NCBI RefSeq assembly: GCF_019139815.1
Contig: NZ_CP077079.1
Span: 1,612,001-1,676,000 of the forward strand
Length of the DNA stretch: 64,000 nucleotides
Source of the DNA: Pseudomonas asgharzadehiana
GTDB taxonomy: Bacteria; Pseudomonadota; Gammaproteobacteria; Pseudomonadales; Pseudomonadaceae
Reading direction: 5' to 3'
Position 1 is the stretch's first letter, and every line of letters begins with the position of its first letter. A program made the translations under genes and the position numbers. This document shows, one piece after another, positions 1-9,217 of this stretch. The notes under the pieces are model-generated. The model did not search any database. It was not told the origin of the DNA and was given only the letters and a program-made list of their open reading frames with translations.

Positions 1-160
1 CTTCGCCGGGGGCCGCCGCCAGGTAATGCTCGTTGCCGGTACGGGCGTGATCGCCGTGGGCGTGGGTGATGACCGCGCGTTCCACCGGGCGCCAGGGGTC
101 GATGTAGACATCTGCGGCGGGGCAATAGAGGCCTTCGGGGCGGGCGATGACGAGGTCCAT
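1..160 (-). CDS. Ligase-associated DNA exonuclease, N-terminal part (runs off the window)
   Basis: Only the first 53 codons are present; the gene continues beyond position 1. The visible start (ATG at 160) reads MDLVIARPEGLYCPAADVYI and reaches the metallo-beta-lactamase signature THAHGDHA at about residues 35-42, which supplies zinc ligands. This opening is characteristic of the MBL-fold 'ligase-associated exonuclease' that in pseudomonads is encoded with an ATP-dependent DNA ligase and an Lhr-like helicase and is thought to act in DNA end processing. The partner genes would lie to the left and cannot be seen. Assignment rests on the short N-terminus and the HxHxDH motif. Confidence 0.8.
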   Translation of the reverse strand, partial: MDLVIARPEGLYCPAADVYIDPWRPVERAVITHAHGDHARTGNEHYLAAAPGE

Positions 161-238
161 GGGGTGACCGGGGAGGTGGGCTTGTTACTTATGAGATGAG
201 GCCGGACACGGAAGTTCTATCTGAATGCATGGGATCCC

Positions 239-270
239 AATGTGGGAGGGGGCAAGCCCCCTCCCACATT
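239..270. repeat. REP hairpin, GTGGGAGGGGGC type
   Basis: Perfect inverted repeat with 15-base arms (aatgtgggagggggc / its complement) and a 2-base loop. It sits just after the 3' end of the acylase gene. The same arm recurs at about 2835, 19599, 26307, 39085 and 58879, so this is a dispersed pseudomonad REP element rather than a gene-specific terminator, though it may also stop transcription. Confidence 0.85.
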
Positions 271-279
271 GGGTGGCTG

Positions 280-2721
280 TTATTTCCCCTGTGTCAGGGT
301 CAACCGCGCCTTCCCATACACCTTCTCAAAGTTCTGCGGCTGCATCGGGAAGCTCAGGTATTGCGCCTTGAGCGAGGGGTCGATGCCGTTGGCATAGTTG
401 GGGCTGGCCGGGTTGCCCGATTGGCCGATGCCGCCCTGGCCCATCATCGGTTCCGCCTGGCCGAAGTCGACGATCATGCGCAGCGCCGGCACTTGGGTGG
501 TGTTGAAGTCCTGGCCCCAGCTATACGGCGCGGGGTTCAGGGTGTTGTGGTCGCCACCGGACGCCAGCGGGCCACGAATGATCTGGCCGGCGGCATTCTT
601 CCAGGTGGTGCTGTGGAGTTTGCCCCACTGCCAGGCCTTGTGATCGGCGCCCAGTTGGCTGTCGCCGGCGGTGATCGCGGTGGCCAGGCTGCGGGCGAGG
701 ATCGCCGGTTTGTCTTCTTTGGTGGCGGTGCGCACGTCATCCCAGAACGGGCTGTCTTCACGGCCCAGCAGGTGGTCGGCCTGAGCGGCATAGGACAGGT
801 TGGCGTTGCTCACGAAGGCTTTCCAACTGGCGCTGTTTTCCGGGCCGAGTTCGTCGAGGAAGATCTGCCGGGTGCTTTCCTGCAGGAACAATTCGTACAG
901 CGCGGCGTCGGCGGATGTCGAGGCAAGGCGGCCGTCGAACGCCATCAGGCGATTCAACGCTTCGCGTGCCTTGGCCTGTTCGACCACCGGCAATGCGTCG
1001 ATTGCCTGCTTCAACGGAAGGGCCATGCCCGGTGCCTGGAACATGGTCTTGAGCTTGGCGGCGAAGGTGGTGGTCTGGTCGTATTGCATGGCGATCAGGC
1101 TGCGGTTGTCATGCTTGCCGGCATTGGCCAGTTGCGCCAGGCGCTCGCTGCGCTCCGGCGCGTCCCACGAGTTGGACAATTGCATGCCATAGCCGCGCGG
1201 CGCGGTGCGCTGGTTGGCGGTGCCGATCCAGCCCTGGGCCGGGTCCTGGTCATAGGGGTGCAACATCGCGTCGGCGTATCCGTCCCAGTCAAAGCGCGTG
1301 TCCCAACCAGGGGAGGGCAGCAGGCCTTCACCTTCGCGGCGGTTAGGGAAGCGGCCGGTGACCTGCCAACCAATATTGGTGGCATCGGCAAACACCATGT
1401 TCAAGGCGATGGCGCGGATTTCCCGGGTGGCATCCGAAGCCTTGGCGACGTTTTGCGCGCGAGACAGGTCGAAGAACGCATCCAGGCTCTTGTCATCTTT
1501 GAAGTCGGCGGTTTGCAGGGCCAGGCCCAGGCCGCTGGTCAGGGCCTGGCTGCTGTTGAGCAGGGCGCCATGACGGGTTTCGTACACCACTTCGCGAATC
1601 GAGCGCTGGCCTTTGATAAAGAAGGTTTCGTTACGCACGCCGGCCGGCAGCCATTTACCGTTGTTCTCGTAGTACAGCGCGTTGCCCTGGCGCTTGACCT
1701 TCTCCAGGAACAGGTCCTGGGTGTCGCCCTTGACCGTGCTCATGCTCCACGCCACTTTGCCGTTGAACCCGGACAGCAGGGTCGGCAGGCCGGCAATCGA
1801 GGCGCCGACGGCCTGGTATTTCGGTGCGCGGATCTGTACGTAGTTCCACGGCGACGGGGCCTGTGGCTGCGCGGCGAGGTCGCCGGCCAACAGGCTTTTG
1901 CCGCTACGGCTGCGTTGCGGGCCGATCGCCCAGTTGCTCGAGGTGGTGACCGCCAGCGAATTGAGGCTGCCCAGTTGCTGGCTGACCGTGTCCAACCCGG
2001 CCAAGCCGGTGATCTGGCTGAGGTTCACGCCTTTGAGTTTGTCGGCTTCGGCCAGGGGGATCGGTTCATCCGGTGCGCTGGGGGTGAGCCAGGCCAGTTT
2101 GTCGACCCCGACTTTTTGCGCCAGCACCAGGGAGGCCAGCTCTTCGCGCAGGTTGGCCGACTCGCTGAAATTGAGCAGGCAGAACAACAGCGCCGAATCT
2201 TCCGGCTTCCAGTACTCGGGCTTGTAGCCGGTCTGGGCCAGGTCTGGCGGCAGCTTGTCGCGATAGCGGAACAGGTAGGCGTTGACGCCTCGGGCATACA
2301 CTTCGAAGAAGCGCTTGAGGCGCGGCGAAGAGGCGCTGTACAGCTCGCCGGCGCTTTTTTTCAGGTTGACCGCCCGCATGAAGCGGTCGATATCCAGCAC
2401 CTCGGCCCCGGACATTTCCGCCAGACGGCCCTGGGCCAGCAGGCGCAAGGTGACCATTTGGGTGATGCGGTCACTGGCGTGCACATAACCGAGGCTGAAC
2501 AGCGCGTCGTGGAAGGTGTTGCTTTCGATCAGCGGCATGCCCTGGGCATTGCGGCGCACCGACACATTCTGTGCCAGACCTTTGATCGGCTGCACGCCGG
2601 TAACCGGCGGCAGGGTGTCCTGGGTGCTCTGGAGCTGGCAACCGGCCAGGCTTAAAGCACTGGCCACTGCCGCGGCTACGCCGAACCGGGGAAGAAAATG
2701 TGAGAGGGCTGGCGAGGCCAT
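280..2721 (-). CDS. quiP: Acyl-homoserine lactone acylase QuiP-like penicillin acylase family protein
   Basis: This is an 813-residue N-terminal nucleophile hydrolase closely resembling QuiP of P. aeruginosa, which removes the acyl chain of long-chain N-acyl-homoserine lactones. Such enzymes are made as precursors and cleave themselves into alpha and beta chains; the predicted beta-chain N-terminal nucleophile is Ser261 in TTSSNWAI. The oxyanion-side asparagine is likely the Asn of GTANQRT near residue 505. The N-terminus carries a lipobox (SLAGC, Cys28), so it is predicted to be a lipoprotein rather than a free periplasmic enzyme. GGAG lies 6 bases before the ATG. Oddity: the block that in relatives reads NDTHL just after the nucleophile reads GDLAA here (about residues 280-284), so activity or specificity may differ. 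A long open frame on the opposite strand is a GC shadow. Confidence 0.88.
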   Translation of the reverse strand: MASPALSHFLPRFGVAAAVASALSLAGCQLQSTQDTLPPVTGVQPIKGLAQNVSVRRNAQGMPLIESNTFHDALFSLGYVHASDRITQMVTLRLLAQGRLAEMSGAEVLDIDRFMRAVNLKKSAGELYSASSPRLKRFFEVYARGVNAYLFRYRDKLPPDLAQTGYKPEYWKPEDSALLFCLLNFSESANLREELASLVLAQKVGVDKLAWLTPSAPDEPIPLAEADKLKGVNLSQITGLAGLDTVSQQLGSLNSLAVTTSSNWAIGPQRSRSGKSLLAGDLAAQPQAPSPWNYVQIRAPKYQAVGASIAGLPTLLSGFNGKVAWSMSTVKGDTQDLFLEKVKRQGNALYYENNGKWLPAGVRNETFFIKGQRSIREVVYETRHGALLNSSQALTSGLGLALQTADFKDDKSLDAFFDLSRAQNVAKASDATREIRAIALNMVFADATNIGWQVTGRFPNRREGEGLLPSPGWDTRFDWDGYADAMLHPYDQDPAQGWIGTANQRTAPRGYGMQLSNSWDAPERSERLAQLANAGKHDNRSLIAMQYDQTTTFAAKLKTMFQAPGMALPLKQAIDALPVVEQAKAREALNRLMAFDGRLASTSADAALYELFLQESTRQIFLDELGPENSASWKAFVSNANLSYAAQADHLLGREDSPFWDDVRTATKEDKPAILARSLATAITAGDSQLGADHKAWQWGKLHSTTWKNAAGQIIRGPLASGGDHNTLNPAPYSWGQDFNTTQVPALRMIVDFGQAEPMMGQGGIGQSGNPASPNYANGIDPSLKAQYLSFPMQPQNFEKVYGKARLTLTQGK

Positions 2722-2834
2722 GGCAAAGCTCCTGCGGGGGTAGCGTCAGTAAAGGCGCTACGTTAGTGAGCGCGGTGAAACGACGCAAGCGGGAGTTGTG
2801 GCCGGGCGTGAAATCTTGGGATTTGCGCAAATTA

Positions 2835-2863
2835 ATGTGGGAGGGAGCACGCCTCTCCCACAT
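2835..2863. repeat. REP hairpin, degenerate copy
   Basis: Imperfect inverted repeat (atgtgggaggg.. / ..cctctcccacat) between quiP and the SEC-C gene, of the same family as the copy at 239-270. Confidence 0.75.
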
Positions 2864-2888
2864 CAGGCATCAGGATTATCTGTGTGGC

Positions 2889-3089
2889 TTACGCGCCATG
2901 GCACTTCTTGAACTTCTTTTCGCTGCCGCATGGGCAAGGATCGTTGCGGCCAACATCCTTCAGGGCGTTGCGCACCGGTTCTTGGTGGGCGTGGCCGCAG
3001 TTCGGGCCGTGGACATGACCATGGTCGTGATCATGGTGATCGTGATCGTGGTTGCAGTCAGGACCGTGGACATGGGGTTGCTGAGTCAT
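2889..3089 (-). CDS. Small histidine-rich SEC-C motif protein
   Basis: A 66-residue protein in two parts: residues 1-36 are dominated by His, Asp and Gly (repeats of HVHGPxC and [11 protein letters not shown]), and the C-terminus is a SEC-C zinc-binding motif, [17 protein letters not shown], as found at the end of SecA. Both halves look like metal (zinc) ligands. No enzymatic domain is present. Its ATG overlaps the stop of the upstream lipoprotein gene by four bases (ATGA), so the two are probably translated together. Function is unknown; a zinc-binding accessory role is an inference. Confidence 0.85.
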   Translation of the reverse strand: MTQQPHVHGPDCNHDHDHHDHDHGHVHGPNCGHAHQEPVRNALKDVGRNDPCPCGSEKKFKKCHGA

Positions 3090-3568
3090 CGATGTTGCTC
3101 CGGAATAAAATCGCCGGGGATTATCTCGCCATTGTGGGCCACCTGCACGTCATAACCGATGAATAATCCGGTTTTCAGCTCGCCTTCCAGACGATAAGGC
3201 ACGGGTTTGCGGGGTTTTTTCAGCATCTGCACCACATCCCGTATCTGCGGCCAGAGGTTGGTGCGCACCGATACCTTGAAAAACCCATGGCCGCGAGGAG
3301 GTACGGTGAGCCATTCGTTGGACTCGCCTTCGGTGAGCACAAAGTCGTCCAGGGTCACTTTGTAGATCAGGCCACGCACGGTCAGGTCGGCGTCGTCGCG
3401 ATTGTCTACGCGAAAGTACAGCTTGAATTTCTGCTCCAGCAGCTTGGCCCGCACCACTTCGACCTTGACCAGGGAGACATGGGGCGGCGGCGAATCGTCT
3501 TCGAACCACGACGTACACCCGGTCAGGCCGAACGTTAACGCCAGCATCAAGCTGTAGATCCGGAGCAT
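3086..3568 (-). CDS. LEA type 2 (WHy-domain-like) lipoprotein
   Basis: A 160-residue protein with a lipobox (GLTGC, Cys18) and one beta-sandwich-like domain resembling the bacterial LEA14/WHy family: a run of hydrophobic/charged strands including [18 protein letters not shown] and a conserved NEW near the middle. Such proteins sit on the periplasmic side of a membrane and are linked to stress or desiccation tolerance in general, with no known reaction. It is first in a two-gene unit with the SEC-C protein (four-base overlap). The family call comes from pattern recognition and is moderately sure; the lipoprotein prediction is stronger. Confidence 0.75.
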   Translation of the reverse strand: MLRIYSLMLALTFGLTGCTSWFEDDSPPPHVSLVKVEVVRAKLLEQKFKLYFRVDNRDDADLTVRGLIYKVTLDDFVLTEGESNEWLTVPPRGHGFFKVSVRTNLWPQIRDVVQMLKKPRKPVPYRLEGELKTGLFIGYDVQVAHNGEIIPGDFIPEQHR

Positions 3569-3586
3569 GGCGTGGGTCCTTGGGGG

Positions 3587-4057
3587 TCAGAGATAGCTGG
3601 AGCAGCACTTCTTGAATTTTTGCCCGCTGCCGCACAGGCACGCATCGTTGCGTCCGGTTTTCACTTCCACCGTCGGGTCGATGAAGTACCAGCGCCCGTC
3701 ATTCTGTACGAAAGACGACTGCTCGCGGTGACTATGTTCGCCGCTGCTGTCATGCCAGCGTGCGGTAAAGGTCACGAAGGCATGTTCCGGCTGGCCGCCG
3801 AATACCTCGGAGCTTTCCACTTCAAGGCCGAGCCAGGTGCTTTGCGCGCTCCAGGCGCCGATGGCGTCACGGTCGAGGCCGGCCTGTTGCGCGGGCAACG
3901 TAGTGGCAACCAGATAGTCCACCAGGCCCAGCACATAGGCGCTGTAGCGCGAACGCATCAGTGCGCTGGCGCAGGGCGCGGGATGGCCGGCGTGATAATG
4001 GCCGCAGCAGGCGTCCAGCAGGTTGCCACTGCCGCAGGGGCAAATGGATGTACTCAT
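3587..4057 (-). CDS. YchJ family (UPF0225) SEC-C protein
   Basis: A 156-residue protein with a SEC-C zinc motif at each end: CPCGSG at residues 5-10 and [15 protein letters not shown] near the C-terminus, flanking a central NTF2-like domain (sequence such as [21 protein letters not shown]). This arrangement defines the YchJ family, whose function is unknown. The start was put at 4057 because the CPCGSG motif begins just after it, as in relatives; an upstream in-frame extension to 4150 overlaps the neighbouring gene and has no family similarity. It lies four bases after the DUF6231 gene and 18 bases before the lipoprotein gene, all on the minus strand. Confidence 0.88.
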   Translation of the reverse strand: MSTSICPCGSGNLLDACCGHYHAGHPAPCASALMRSRYSAYVLGLVDYLVATTLPAQQAGLDRDAIGAWSAQSTWLGLEVESSEVFGGQPEHAFVTFTARWHDSSGEHSHREQSSFVQNDGRWYFIDPTVEVKTGRNDACLCGSGQKFKKCCSSYL

Positions 4058-4061
4058 TGGG

Positions 4062-4559
4062 TTACCACCAATACTTGCCAAAGTTTTCCGGGTTGGCCCA
4101 GAACCGCGCGTTAAGCCAGTCCGGCACCTGTTTATAGTCAAGCAGATCATAGGTAAACAGCGTCAACACCTGTTCATCACGCTGGAAGCGTTCGCCGGCC
4201 TCCAGGGCCAGTGAGAAGAAGTCGGTGTCCTTCCAGTCGCAGGCCGCCAGGTCTACCAGCACCGCAATGCGGCTGGCATTGAGGTTGCGAATACCGCCGA
4301 GCAAGGTCAGGCCTTGCGGTTTTGACAGGTGCTCCAGGCAGTCGACCACCAGCGCCAGGTCAAAACGCTGCGCGGCCAACTCCGCAGGCAGCGCCCCGGG
4401 CCCGGCGACGGACACCTGCGTCTCGGGATGCGCTTCTATGAACGCATCCAGCGCCGGAAACCGGCTGGCGCCCAACAATAACAGGCATTTTGGCTGGTGC
4501 AGATCCAGCAAGGCGGCCAGCGCCTGCTGGGGTGTACGGGCAGAAATACCAGCGGTCAT
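4062..4559 (-). CDS. DUF6231 family protein, methyltransferase-like fold
   Basis: About 165 residues. The sequence resembles a degenerate SAM-methyltransferase domain: [22 protein letters not shown] is like a glycine loop and [26 protein letters not shown] like the post-motif region of class I methyltransferases, but the usual GxGxG is missing. Pseudomonads carry it as a DUF6231 protein of unknown role. ATG at 4559 is preferred over the adjacent GTG because GAGGAT is placed correctly before it. It is the first gene of the minus-strand run that continues with YchJ. Confidence 0.7.
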   Translation of the reverse strand: MTAGISARTPQQALAALLDLHQPKCLLLLGASRFPALDAFIEAHPETQVSVAGPGALPAELAAQRFDLALVVDCLEHLSKPQGLTLLGGIRNLNASRIAVLVDLAACDWKDTDFFSLALEAGERFQRDEQVLTLFTYDLLDYKQVPDWLNARFWANPENFGKYWW

Positions 4560-4715
4560 CACAGATCCTCACATCAGAACCCTAGAGACTAGCGCGGCTG
4601 AGCGTGTGGGCCTAGAGCGGGCGGCGGCGAAAAGTCCTACATGGAGCGCAAAGCTCAATGAATACGGGGGCGTGGCGTAGTGGCGCAGTTGAAAAGAGCG
4701 GTCTTTACTTGCTTT

Positions 4716-4732
4716 GTCGGCCCCCCGCCGAC
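4716..4732. other. Small GC hairpin in the leader of the OmpA lipoprotein gene
   Basis: gtcggc and gccgac flank a C-only loop, ending 18 bases before the ATG and just upstream of the AGGAG ribosome binding site. It could shape the mRNA leader; nothing more can be said. Confidence 0.4.
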
Positions 4733-4750
4733 GCCCTCAGGAGAAAACAG

Positions 4751-5446
4751 ATGAGCATCATGCGGACAGCTCTACCCTTGGTTCTGCTAACCGGAGTATT
4801 GACAGGTTGCGCAGGTTTGCAAAAAACCGACTGGCCTACCTGTGCCGCTGTCGGCGGTGTGACCGGTGCGGCGATCGGCGCAACGGAAAGCTCAGCCTAC
4901 GCGGGCTATGGCGCGCTGTTGATCGGCGGTATGGCCGGCGCCTATTGCTGGGTACATGGCGACGGCGATGAGGACGGCGACGGTGTGCCGGACAGCCGCG
5001 ACAAATGCCCAGGTACGCCCAAAGGCGTACAGGTGGATGCCGATGGTTGCCCTCCTGCGCCCCCGGCGGCGGTGGTTGAGGACGTCGTGGCGGTCAAGGA
5101 AGAAACCATCGTGATTCGCGATGTGCACTTCCAGTTCGACTCGGCCAAGTTGACGGCGGCCGACAAAACCAAGCTCGACACCATCGCCACTCGTTTGAAA
5201 CAGGAAGCGCCCAGCGCCCAACTGCGGGTCAGCGGGCATACCGACAGCGTCGGCGCAGAGGCCTATAACCAGAAACTATCGCAAAAGCGTGCGCATTCGG
5301 TCACGGAGTACCTGATCGGTGCCGGCGTGCCGCGCAGCAATTTTGTGTCGGTGACCGGCGCGGGTGAAAGCCATCCGGTGGCCGACAACAAAACCGCTGA
5401 CGGCCGCGCACTGAACCGTCGCACGGAAATCCAGATCAACCGCTGA
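4751..5446 (+). CDS. OmpA family lipoprotein with a thrombospondin type 3 repeat
   Basis: A 231-residue outer-membrane lipoprotein: signal peptide with lipobox LTGC (Cys20), a glycine-zipper-like stretch (GGVTGAAIGATESSAYAGYGALLIGG), a calcium-binding type 3 repeat (DGDEDGDGVPDSRDKCPGTP, about residues 76-95), then a C-terminal OmpA/MotB peptidoglycan-binding domain with FQFDSAKLT, SGHTDSVGAEAYN and RALNRRTEIQI. It should tether the outer membrane to peptidoglycan. The start is placed at 4751 because AGGAG lies 8 bases before it and the signal peptide begins there. A strong terminator follows. Confidence 0.9.
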   Translation: MSIMRTALPLVLLTGVLTGCAGLQKTDWPTCAAVGGVTGAAIGATESSAYAGYGALLIGGMAGAYCWVHGDGDEDGDGVPDSRDKCPGTPKGVQVDADGCPPAPPAAVVEDVVAVKEETIVIRDVHFQFDSAKLTAADKTKLDTIATRLKQEAPSAQLRVSGHTDSVGAEAYNQKLSQKRAHSVTEYLIGAGVPRSNFVSVTGAGESHPVADNKTADGRALNRRTEIQINR

Positions 5447-5453
5447 TAACCCT

Positions 5454-5478
5454 TGCCCCCGTGGTTTCCACGGGGGCA
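5454..5478 (+). terminator. Rho-independent terminator of the OmpA lipoprotein gene
   Basis: Perfect 11-base inverted repeat (tgcccccgtgg / ccacgggggca) with a 3-base loop, starting 8 bases after the stop codon. The following T-run is weak. Confidence 0.75.
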
Positions 5479-5600
5479 TTGTCGGCGATCCTCGTTGAAG
5501 CCTCCCCTTTATTAACTTTTTTGATCCTTCACTGGCAAAGCGCCTGTAGAAGTCGTTACTGTGCGTCCAAAGAAAAATTCAAAAAATACTCAGGAGCCCC

Positions 5601-6362
5601 ATGATGCGTAAGGTTTTCCTGCTGGCCCTGTTGGTCAGCCCCGTTGCCCTGGCTCAGAGCGTCAGCGTTGAAACCAACTCCTTGATGCGCCTGCCCAGCA
5701 GCACCGGTGTGTTGCAACTGGAGCGCCTTGAGGTGGCGGATTACGGCACATTGCTGATTCCGGCGACCATCAGCCAGGTCACTGTGGATCAACTGCATTT
5801 GGGGCGCGACGCCCGCATCACCATTGTGCCCGGCAATACTGCGTTGCAATTGCAGGTGGGGGCTGCGCAACTCGAGCATGGCAGCCAGATTACCTCGCGC
5901 GGCGCCCCCGGTACCCACGAGAAACCCGCCAAGGCCGGACGTGACCTGACCTTGCGGATCAATAAGCTGACGGCTGAAGAACTGTCGGTGGATGCCCGTG
6001 GTGGCAGCGGGGCCAAGGGCTATGCCGGGCTGGACGGCGCCAACGGCGAAGACCCAGGTTGCACCTGGGGCTCGGCCGGGCGCGGCTTCAATGGCGATAA
6101 CGGCGGCGATGGCCTGCCGGGCGCGGCGGGGGCGCAAGTGCGTGTCGAGTTGCCGAAGGACTTCCCGGCACAACAGATCAAGGTCTGGGTGGACGGCGGT
6201 GCGGGCGGTTTGCCCGGCACGGCGGGTAAACCCGGCAAGGGCGGCGAATCCAAAGGCTGCCTGGTGTACCGCGCCGATGGTGGTGAGAAGGGGCGGCCAG
6301 GGTTGGAAGGGCAACCGGGGCCGGTGGGGCCTGCGGGTTCTGTGACGATCCAGAGGCTTTGA
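5601..6362 (+). CDS. Secreted collagen-like (Gly-X-Y) protein
   Basis: A 253-residue protein with a clean Sec signal peptide (ends VALAQS, about residue 18). Residues 20-125 form a hydrophobic beta-rich region with repeated short strands (VTVDQLHL, ITIVPGNTALQLQ, SQITSRG), like a right-handed beta-helix edge. Residues 130-250 hold four interrupted collagen-like runs of about five to six Gly-X-Y triplets each (for example GLPGTAGKPGKGG and GEKGRPGLEGQPGPVGPAG), with two cysteine-bearing interruptions. Likely exported and possibly structural. Two ATGs (5601 and 5604) are possible; AGGAG at 5592-5596 fits 5604 slightly better. No partner genes are evident; the gene stands alone between a terminator and a hairpin. 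Confidence 0.82.
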   Translation: MMRKVFLLALLVSPVALAQSVSVETNSLMRLPSSTGVLQLERLEVADYGTLLIPATISQVTVDQLHLGRDARITIVPGNTALQLQVGAAQLEHGSQITSRGAPGTHEKPAKAGRDLTLRINKLTAEELSVDARGGSGAKGYAGLDGANGEDPGCTWGSAGRGFNGDNGGDGLPGAAGAQVRVELPKDFPAQQIKVWVDGGAGGLPGTAGKPGKGGESKGCLVYRADGGEKGRPGLEGQPGPVGPAGSVTIQRL

Positions 6363-6378
6363 TTCGGTTGCTCTGAGG

Positions 6379-6403
6379 CCATCGCGGGCGTGCCCCGCGA
6401 TGG
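6379..6403. terminator. Probable bidirectional terminator between convergent genes
   Basis: Perfect 10-base inverted repeat (ccatcgcggg / cccgcgatgg) with a 5-base loop, lying between the convergent collagen-like and copD genes. It resembles REP elements in composition, so it may be a dispersed repeat doing a terminator's job. Confidence 0.6.
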
Positions 6404-6420
6404 GTCCCTCTAACGCTGCT

Positions 6421-6885
6421 TCAGAACATCGGCCGAGCCGAAGCAATCGCCACCACGATCAAGCCCACACTCAAATTAATCCCCACCAACTTGCGGATCT
6501 GCCCCAGCGCAGTCGCGCCCGCCGGCCAATCCTGCGCCGCCACGGCTGCCTTCAGCTCCGGGAGCTTCAACGCCTGGATGCGGATAAACAACGCCGTCAT
6601 CACCAGATACAACCCCATCATCACCTGTACATAGCGCGGCGCGGTTTCAAACCCGCTGAAGCGCAGGTGCAACAGGCCCACACCGCTGATCGGTAAAATC
6701 AGCACCGCAACCCACACCCATACGAAAAAACGTTGAAACACATTTACCCACAGCGTGAGGCGGGCAGGGCCTTCAAGTGCCGCCACAGCGGCGGGGCGCA
6801 GGATCATCCAGGCGAAAAACATACCGCCGACCCAGATCAGGGCGGCCAATACATGCAGGGTGTAAGCGAGGCTAAACGCGGTCAT
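6421..6885 (-). CDS. CopD family integral membrane protein
   Basis: A 154-residue protein with four predicted membrane helices (around residues 5-30, 50-72, 83-103, 130-150). The first helix carries LHVLAALIWVGGMFF, the histidine/tryptophan pattern of CopD-type proteins, associated with copper uptake across the inner membrane or with haem-containing membrane proteins. No copC or other copper gene is adjacent, so a copper role is by family only. It is divergent from dinG with about 100 bases between them. Confidence 0.78.
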   Translation of the reverse strand: MTAFSLAYTLHVLAALIWVGGMFFAWMILRPAAVAALEGPARLTLWVNVFQRFFVWVWVAVLILPISGVGLLHLRFSGFETAPRYVQVMMGLYLVMTALFIRIQALKLPELKAAVAAQDWPAGATALGQIRKLVGINLSVGLIVVAIASARPMF

Positions 6886-6984
6886 GGTGGTACTCCGTTC
6901 TGCGCGGGATTAATTAGCGGGGTATGATAGCGGCCGATCCGAACCACTGAAAATTTATCCAGCGTTTTTTGCGCCCGACTATTC

Positions 6985-9129
6985 ATGATCAGCACTGAAC
7001 TCAAAACCACGATCCAGGGCGCCTATTCGCGTTTTCTCGAAGCCAAAAGCTTGAAACCGCGCTATGGCCAACGCCTGATGATCGCCGAAGTGGCCAAGGT
7101 CCTCGGGGATATCGACACCGACGATGAAGGTCGCCGCGAAGGTGAGCCCGCGGTCGTGGCCGTCGAGGCCGGCACCGGTACAGGCAAGACCGTGGCCTAT
7201 AGCCTGGCGGCGATTCCGACCGCCAAGGCCGCCGGCAAGCGCCTGGTGATCGCCACCGCCACCGTCGCCCTGCAGGAGCAGATCGTCTACAAAGACCTGC
7301 CCGACCTGATGCGCAACAGCGGCCTGAACTTTACCTTCGCCCTGGCCAAGGGGCGTGGCCGCTATATGTGCCTGTCCAAGCTCGACGTGTTGTTGCAGGA
7401 AGGCCACGCGCAAACCGCCACGGCGTCGCTGTTCGAAGAAGAAGGCTTCAAGATCGAGGTTGATGAAGTCAGCCAGAAGCTGTTTACCAGCATGATCGAG
7501 AAACTGGCCGGCAACAAATGGGACGGCGACCGCGACAGCTGGCCCACCGCCCTGGAAGACGCCGACTGGGCGCGCCTGACCACCGACCACAGCCAATGCA
7601 CCAATCGCCATTGCCCCAACTTTGGCCAGTGCGCTTTCTACAAGGCCCGCGAGGGTATGGGCAAGGTCGACGTGATTGTCACCAACCACGACATGGTGCT
7701 GGCCGACCTGGCCCTGGGCGGCGGCGCCGTGCTGCCCGACCCGCGCGACACCCTCTACGTGTTCGACGAAGGCCATCACCTGCCGGACAAGGCCATCGGT
7801 CACTTTGCCCACTACACGCGCCTGCGCTCCACCGCCGACTGGCTGGAGTCCACCGCCAAGAACCTCACCAAGCTGCTGGCCCAGCACCCGCTGCCCGGCG
7901 ATTTGGGCAAGCTGATCGAACAAGTGCCGGAGCTGGCGCGGGAGATCAAGACCCAACAGCAATTCATGTTCAGTGCCTGCGAACAGGTGGCCGACTTCAA
8001 GCCCGGCGAAGACGTGGAAGGCCGCGAGCGGCCGCGCCACCGTTTTGTCGGCGGGATGATCCCCGAGCACATGCGCGAAATGGGCATCGAGCTGAAGAAG
8101 GGTTTTTCACGCTTGACCGACCTGTTCACGCGCCTGACCGACCTGCTCAAGGAAGGCATGGATGGCGAAGTCAATATCGGCATCGCCAGCAACCAGGCCG
8201 AAGAATGGTACCCGCTGTTCGGCAGCCTGTTGTCCCGCGCCCAGGGTAACTGGGAGTTGTGGACCGCCTTTACCGTTGAAGACCCTGAAGACAACCCGCC
8301 CATGGCCCGTTGGCTGACCCTGTCGGAAAGCGGTGCGTTGTTTGATATCGAAGTCAACGCCAGCCCGATCCTCGCCGCCGAAATGCTGCGCCGCAACCTG
8401 TGGAACGTGGCTTACGGCTGCCTGGTGACTTCCGCCACGCTGACCGCCCTGGGCACCTTCGATCGCTTCCGCATGCGCGCCGGGTTGCCGAAAAAAGCCG
8501 TCACTGCGGTAGTGCCGAGCCCCTTCCACCACGCGGATGCCGGCGTGCTGCGGGTACCCGATCTCAAGGCCGACCCACGGGACGCAGCGGCGCACACCGC
8601 TGCGATCATCCGCGACCTGCCGGAGCTGGTGCAAGGTTCGCGCGGCACCCTGGTGCTGTTCTCCTCACGCAAACAAATGCAGGACGTGTTCGACGGCCTG
8701 GATCGCGACTGGCGCAAGCAGGTGTTTATCCAGGGCAACCTGTCCAAACAGGAAACCCTCAACAAACACAAGGCACGGGTAGATGGTGGCGACTCCAGCG
8801 TGCTGTTCGGCCTGGCGAGTTTTGCCGAGGGCGTGGACTTGCCCGGTGCCTACTGTGAACACGTGGTGATCGCCAAAATCCCGTTTTCGGTGCCGGATGA
8901 TCCGGTCGAGGCGGCGTTGGCCGAATGGATCGAAGCGCGTGGCGGTAACCCGTTCATGGAAATCTCCGTGCCGGATGCCTCTCTGAAACTGGTGCAGGCC
9001 TGCGGGCGCTTGCTGCGTACCGAAGAAGACCGCGGCACTATCACCTTGCTCGACCGTCGCTTGGTCACTCAGCGCTACGGCAAAGCTATCCTTAATGCTT
9101 TGCCGCCCTTCAGGCGCGAAATTTCTTAA
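6985..9129 (+). CDS. dinG: ATP-dependent DNA helicase DinG
   Basis: A 714-residue XPD-like superfamily 2 helicase. Walker A is AGTGTGKT at residues 62-69 and the Walker B/DEAH box reads DEGHH. Four cysteines between them (one in RYMCLSK, then the QC, HC and QC of QCTNRHCPNFGQC) are placed to hold the 4Fe-4S cluster typical of DinG. C-terminal motifs V and VI appear as SFAEGVDLPG and QACGRLLRTEEDRG. DinG unwinds D-loops, R-loops and G-quadruplexes during replication-transcription conflicts and DNA damage. In E. coli it is LexA-regulated; no convincing LexA box was seen in the 99-base upstream gap. Length fits the pseudomonad family. Confidence 0.95.
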   Translation: MISTELKTTIQGAYSRFLEAKSLKPRYGQRLMIAEVAKVLGDIDTDDEGRREGEPAVVAVEAGTGTGKTVAYSLAAIPTAKAAGKRLVIATATVALQEQIVYKDLPDLMRNSGLNFTFALAKGRGRYMCLSKLDVLLQEGHAQTATASLFEEEGFKIEVDEVSQKLFTSMIEKLAGNKWDGDRDSWPTALEDADWARLTTDHSQCTNRHCPNFGQCAFYKAREGMGKVDVIVTNHDMVLADLALGGGAVLPDPRDTLYVFDEGHHLPDKAIGHFAHYTRLRSTADWLESTAKNLTKLLAQHPLPGDLGKLIEQVPELAREIKTQQQFMFSACEQVADFKPGEDVEGRERPRHRFVGGMIPEHMREMGIELKKGFSRLTDLFTRLTDLLKEGMDGEVNIGIASNQAEEWYPLFGSLLSRAQGNWELWTAFTVEDPEDNPPMARWLTLSESGALFDIEVNASPILAAEMLRRNLWNVAYGCLVTSATLTALGTFDRFRMRAGLPKKAVTAVVPSPFHHADAGVLRVPDLKADPRDAAAHTAAIIRDLPELVQGSRGTLVLFSSRKQMQDVFDGLDRDWRKQVFIQGNLSKQETLNKHKARVDGGDSSVLFGLASFAEGVDLPGAYCEHVVIAKIPFSVPDDPVEAALAEWIEARGGNPFMEISVPDASLKLVQACGRLLRTEEDRGTITLLDRRLVTQRYGKAILNALPPFRREIS

Positions 9130-9217
9130 GCCACCGTGGGCGGTTTCGCCCACTTCGTGGTCTATCTCATGTCGTTCATCAGGCCGTTCATCGGCCCTCT
9201 GGGAGAACCTTGCTCGT

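Noticed and set aside
196..2655. Long open frame on the plus strand opposite quiP (also 19628-21250 and 32592-34421 plus; 9977-11575, 37619-39313 and 51928-53526 minus)
   Set aside because: These are GC-rich shadow frames antisense to genes with clear family motifs; they have no recognisable domain, no ribosome binding site, and residue composition typical of shadows.
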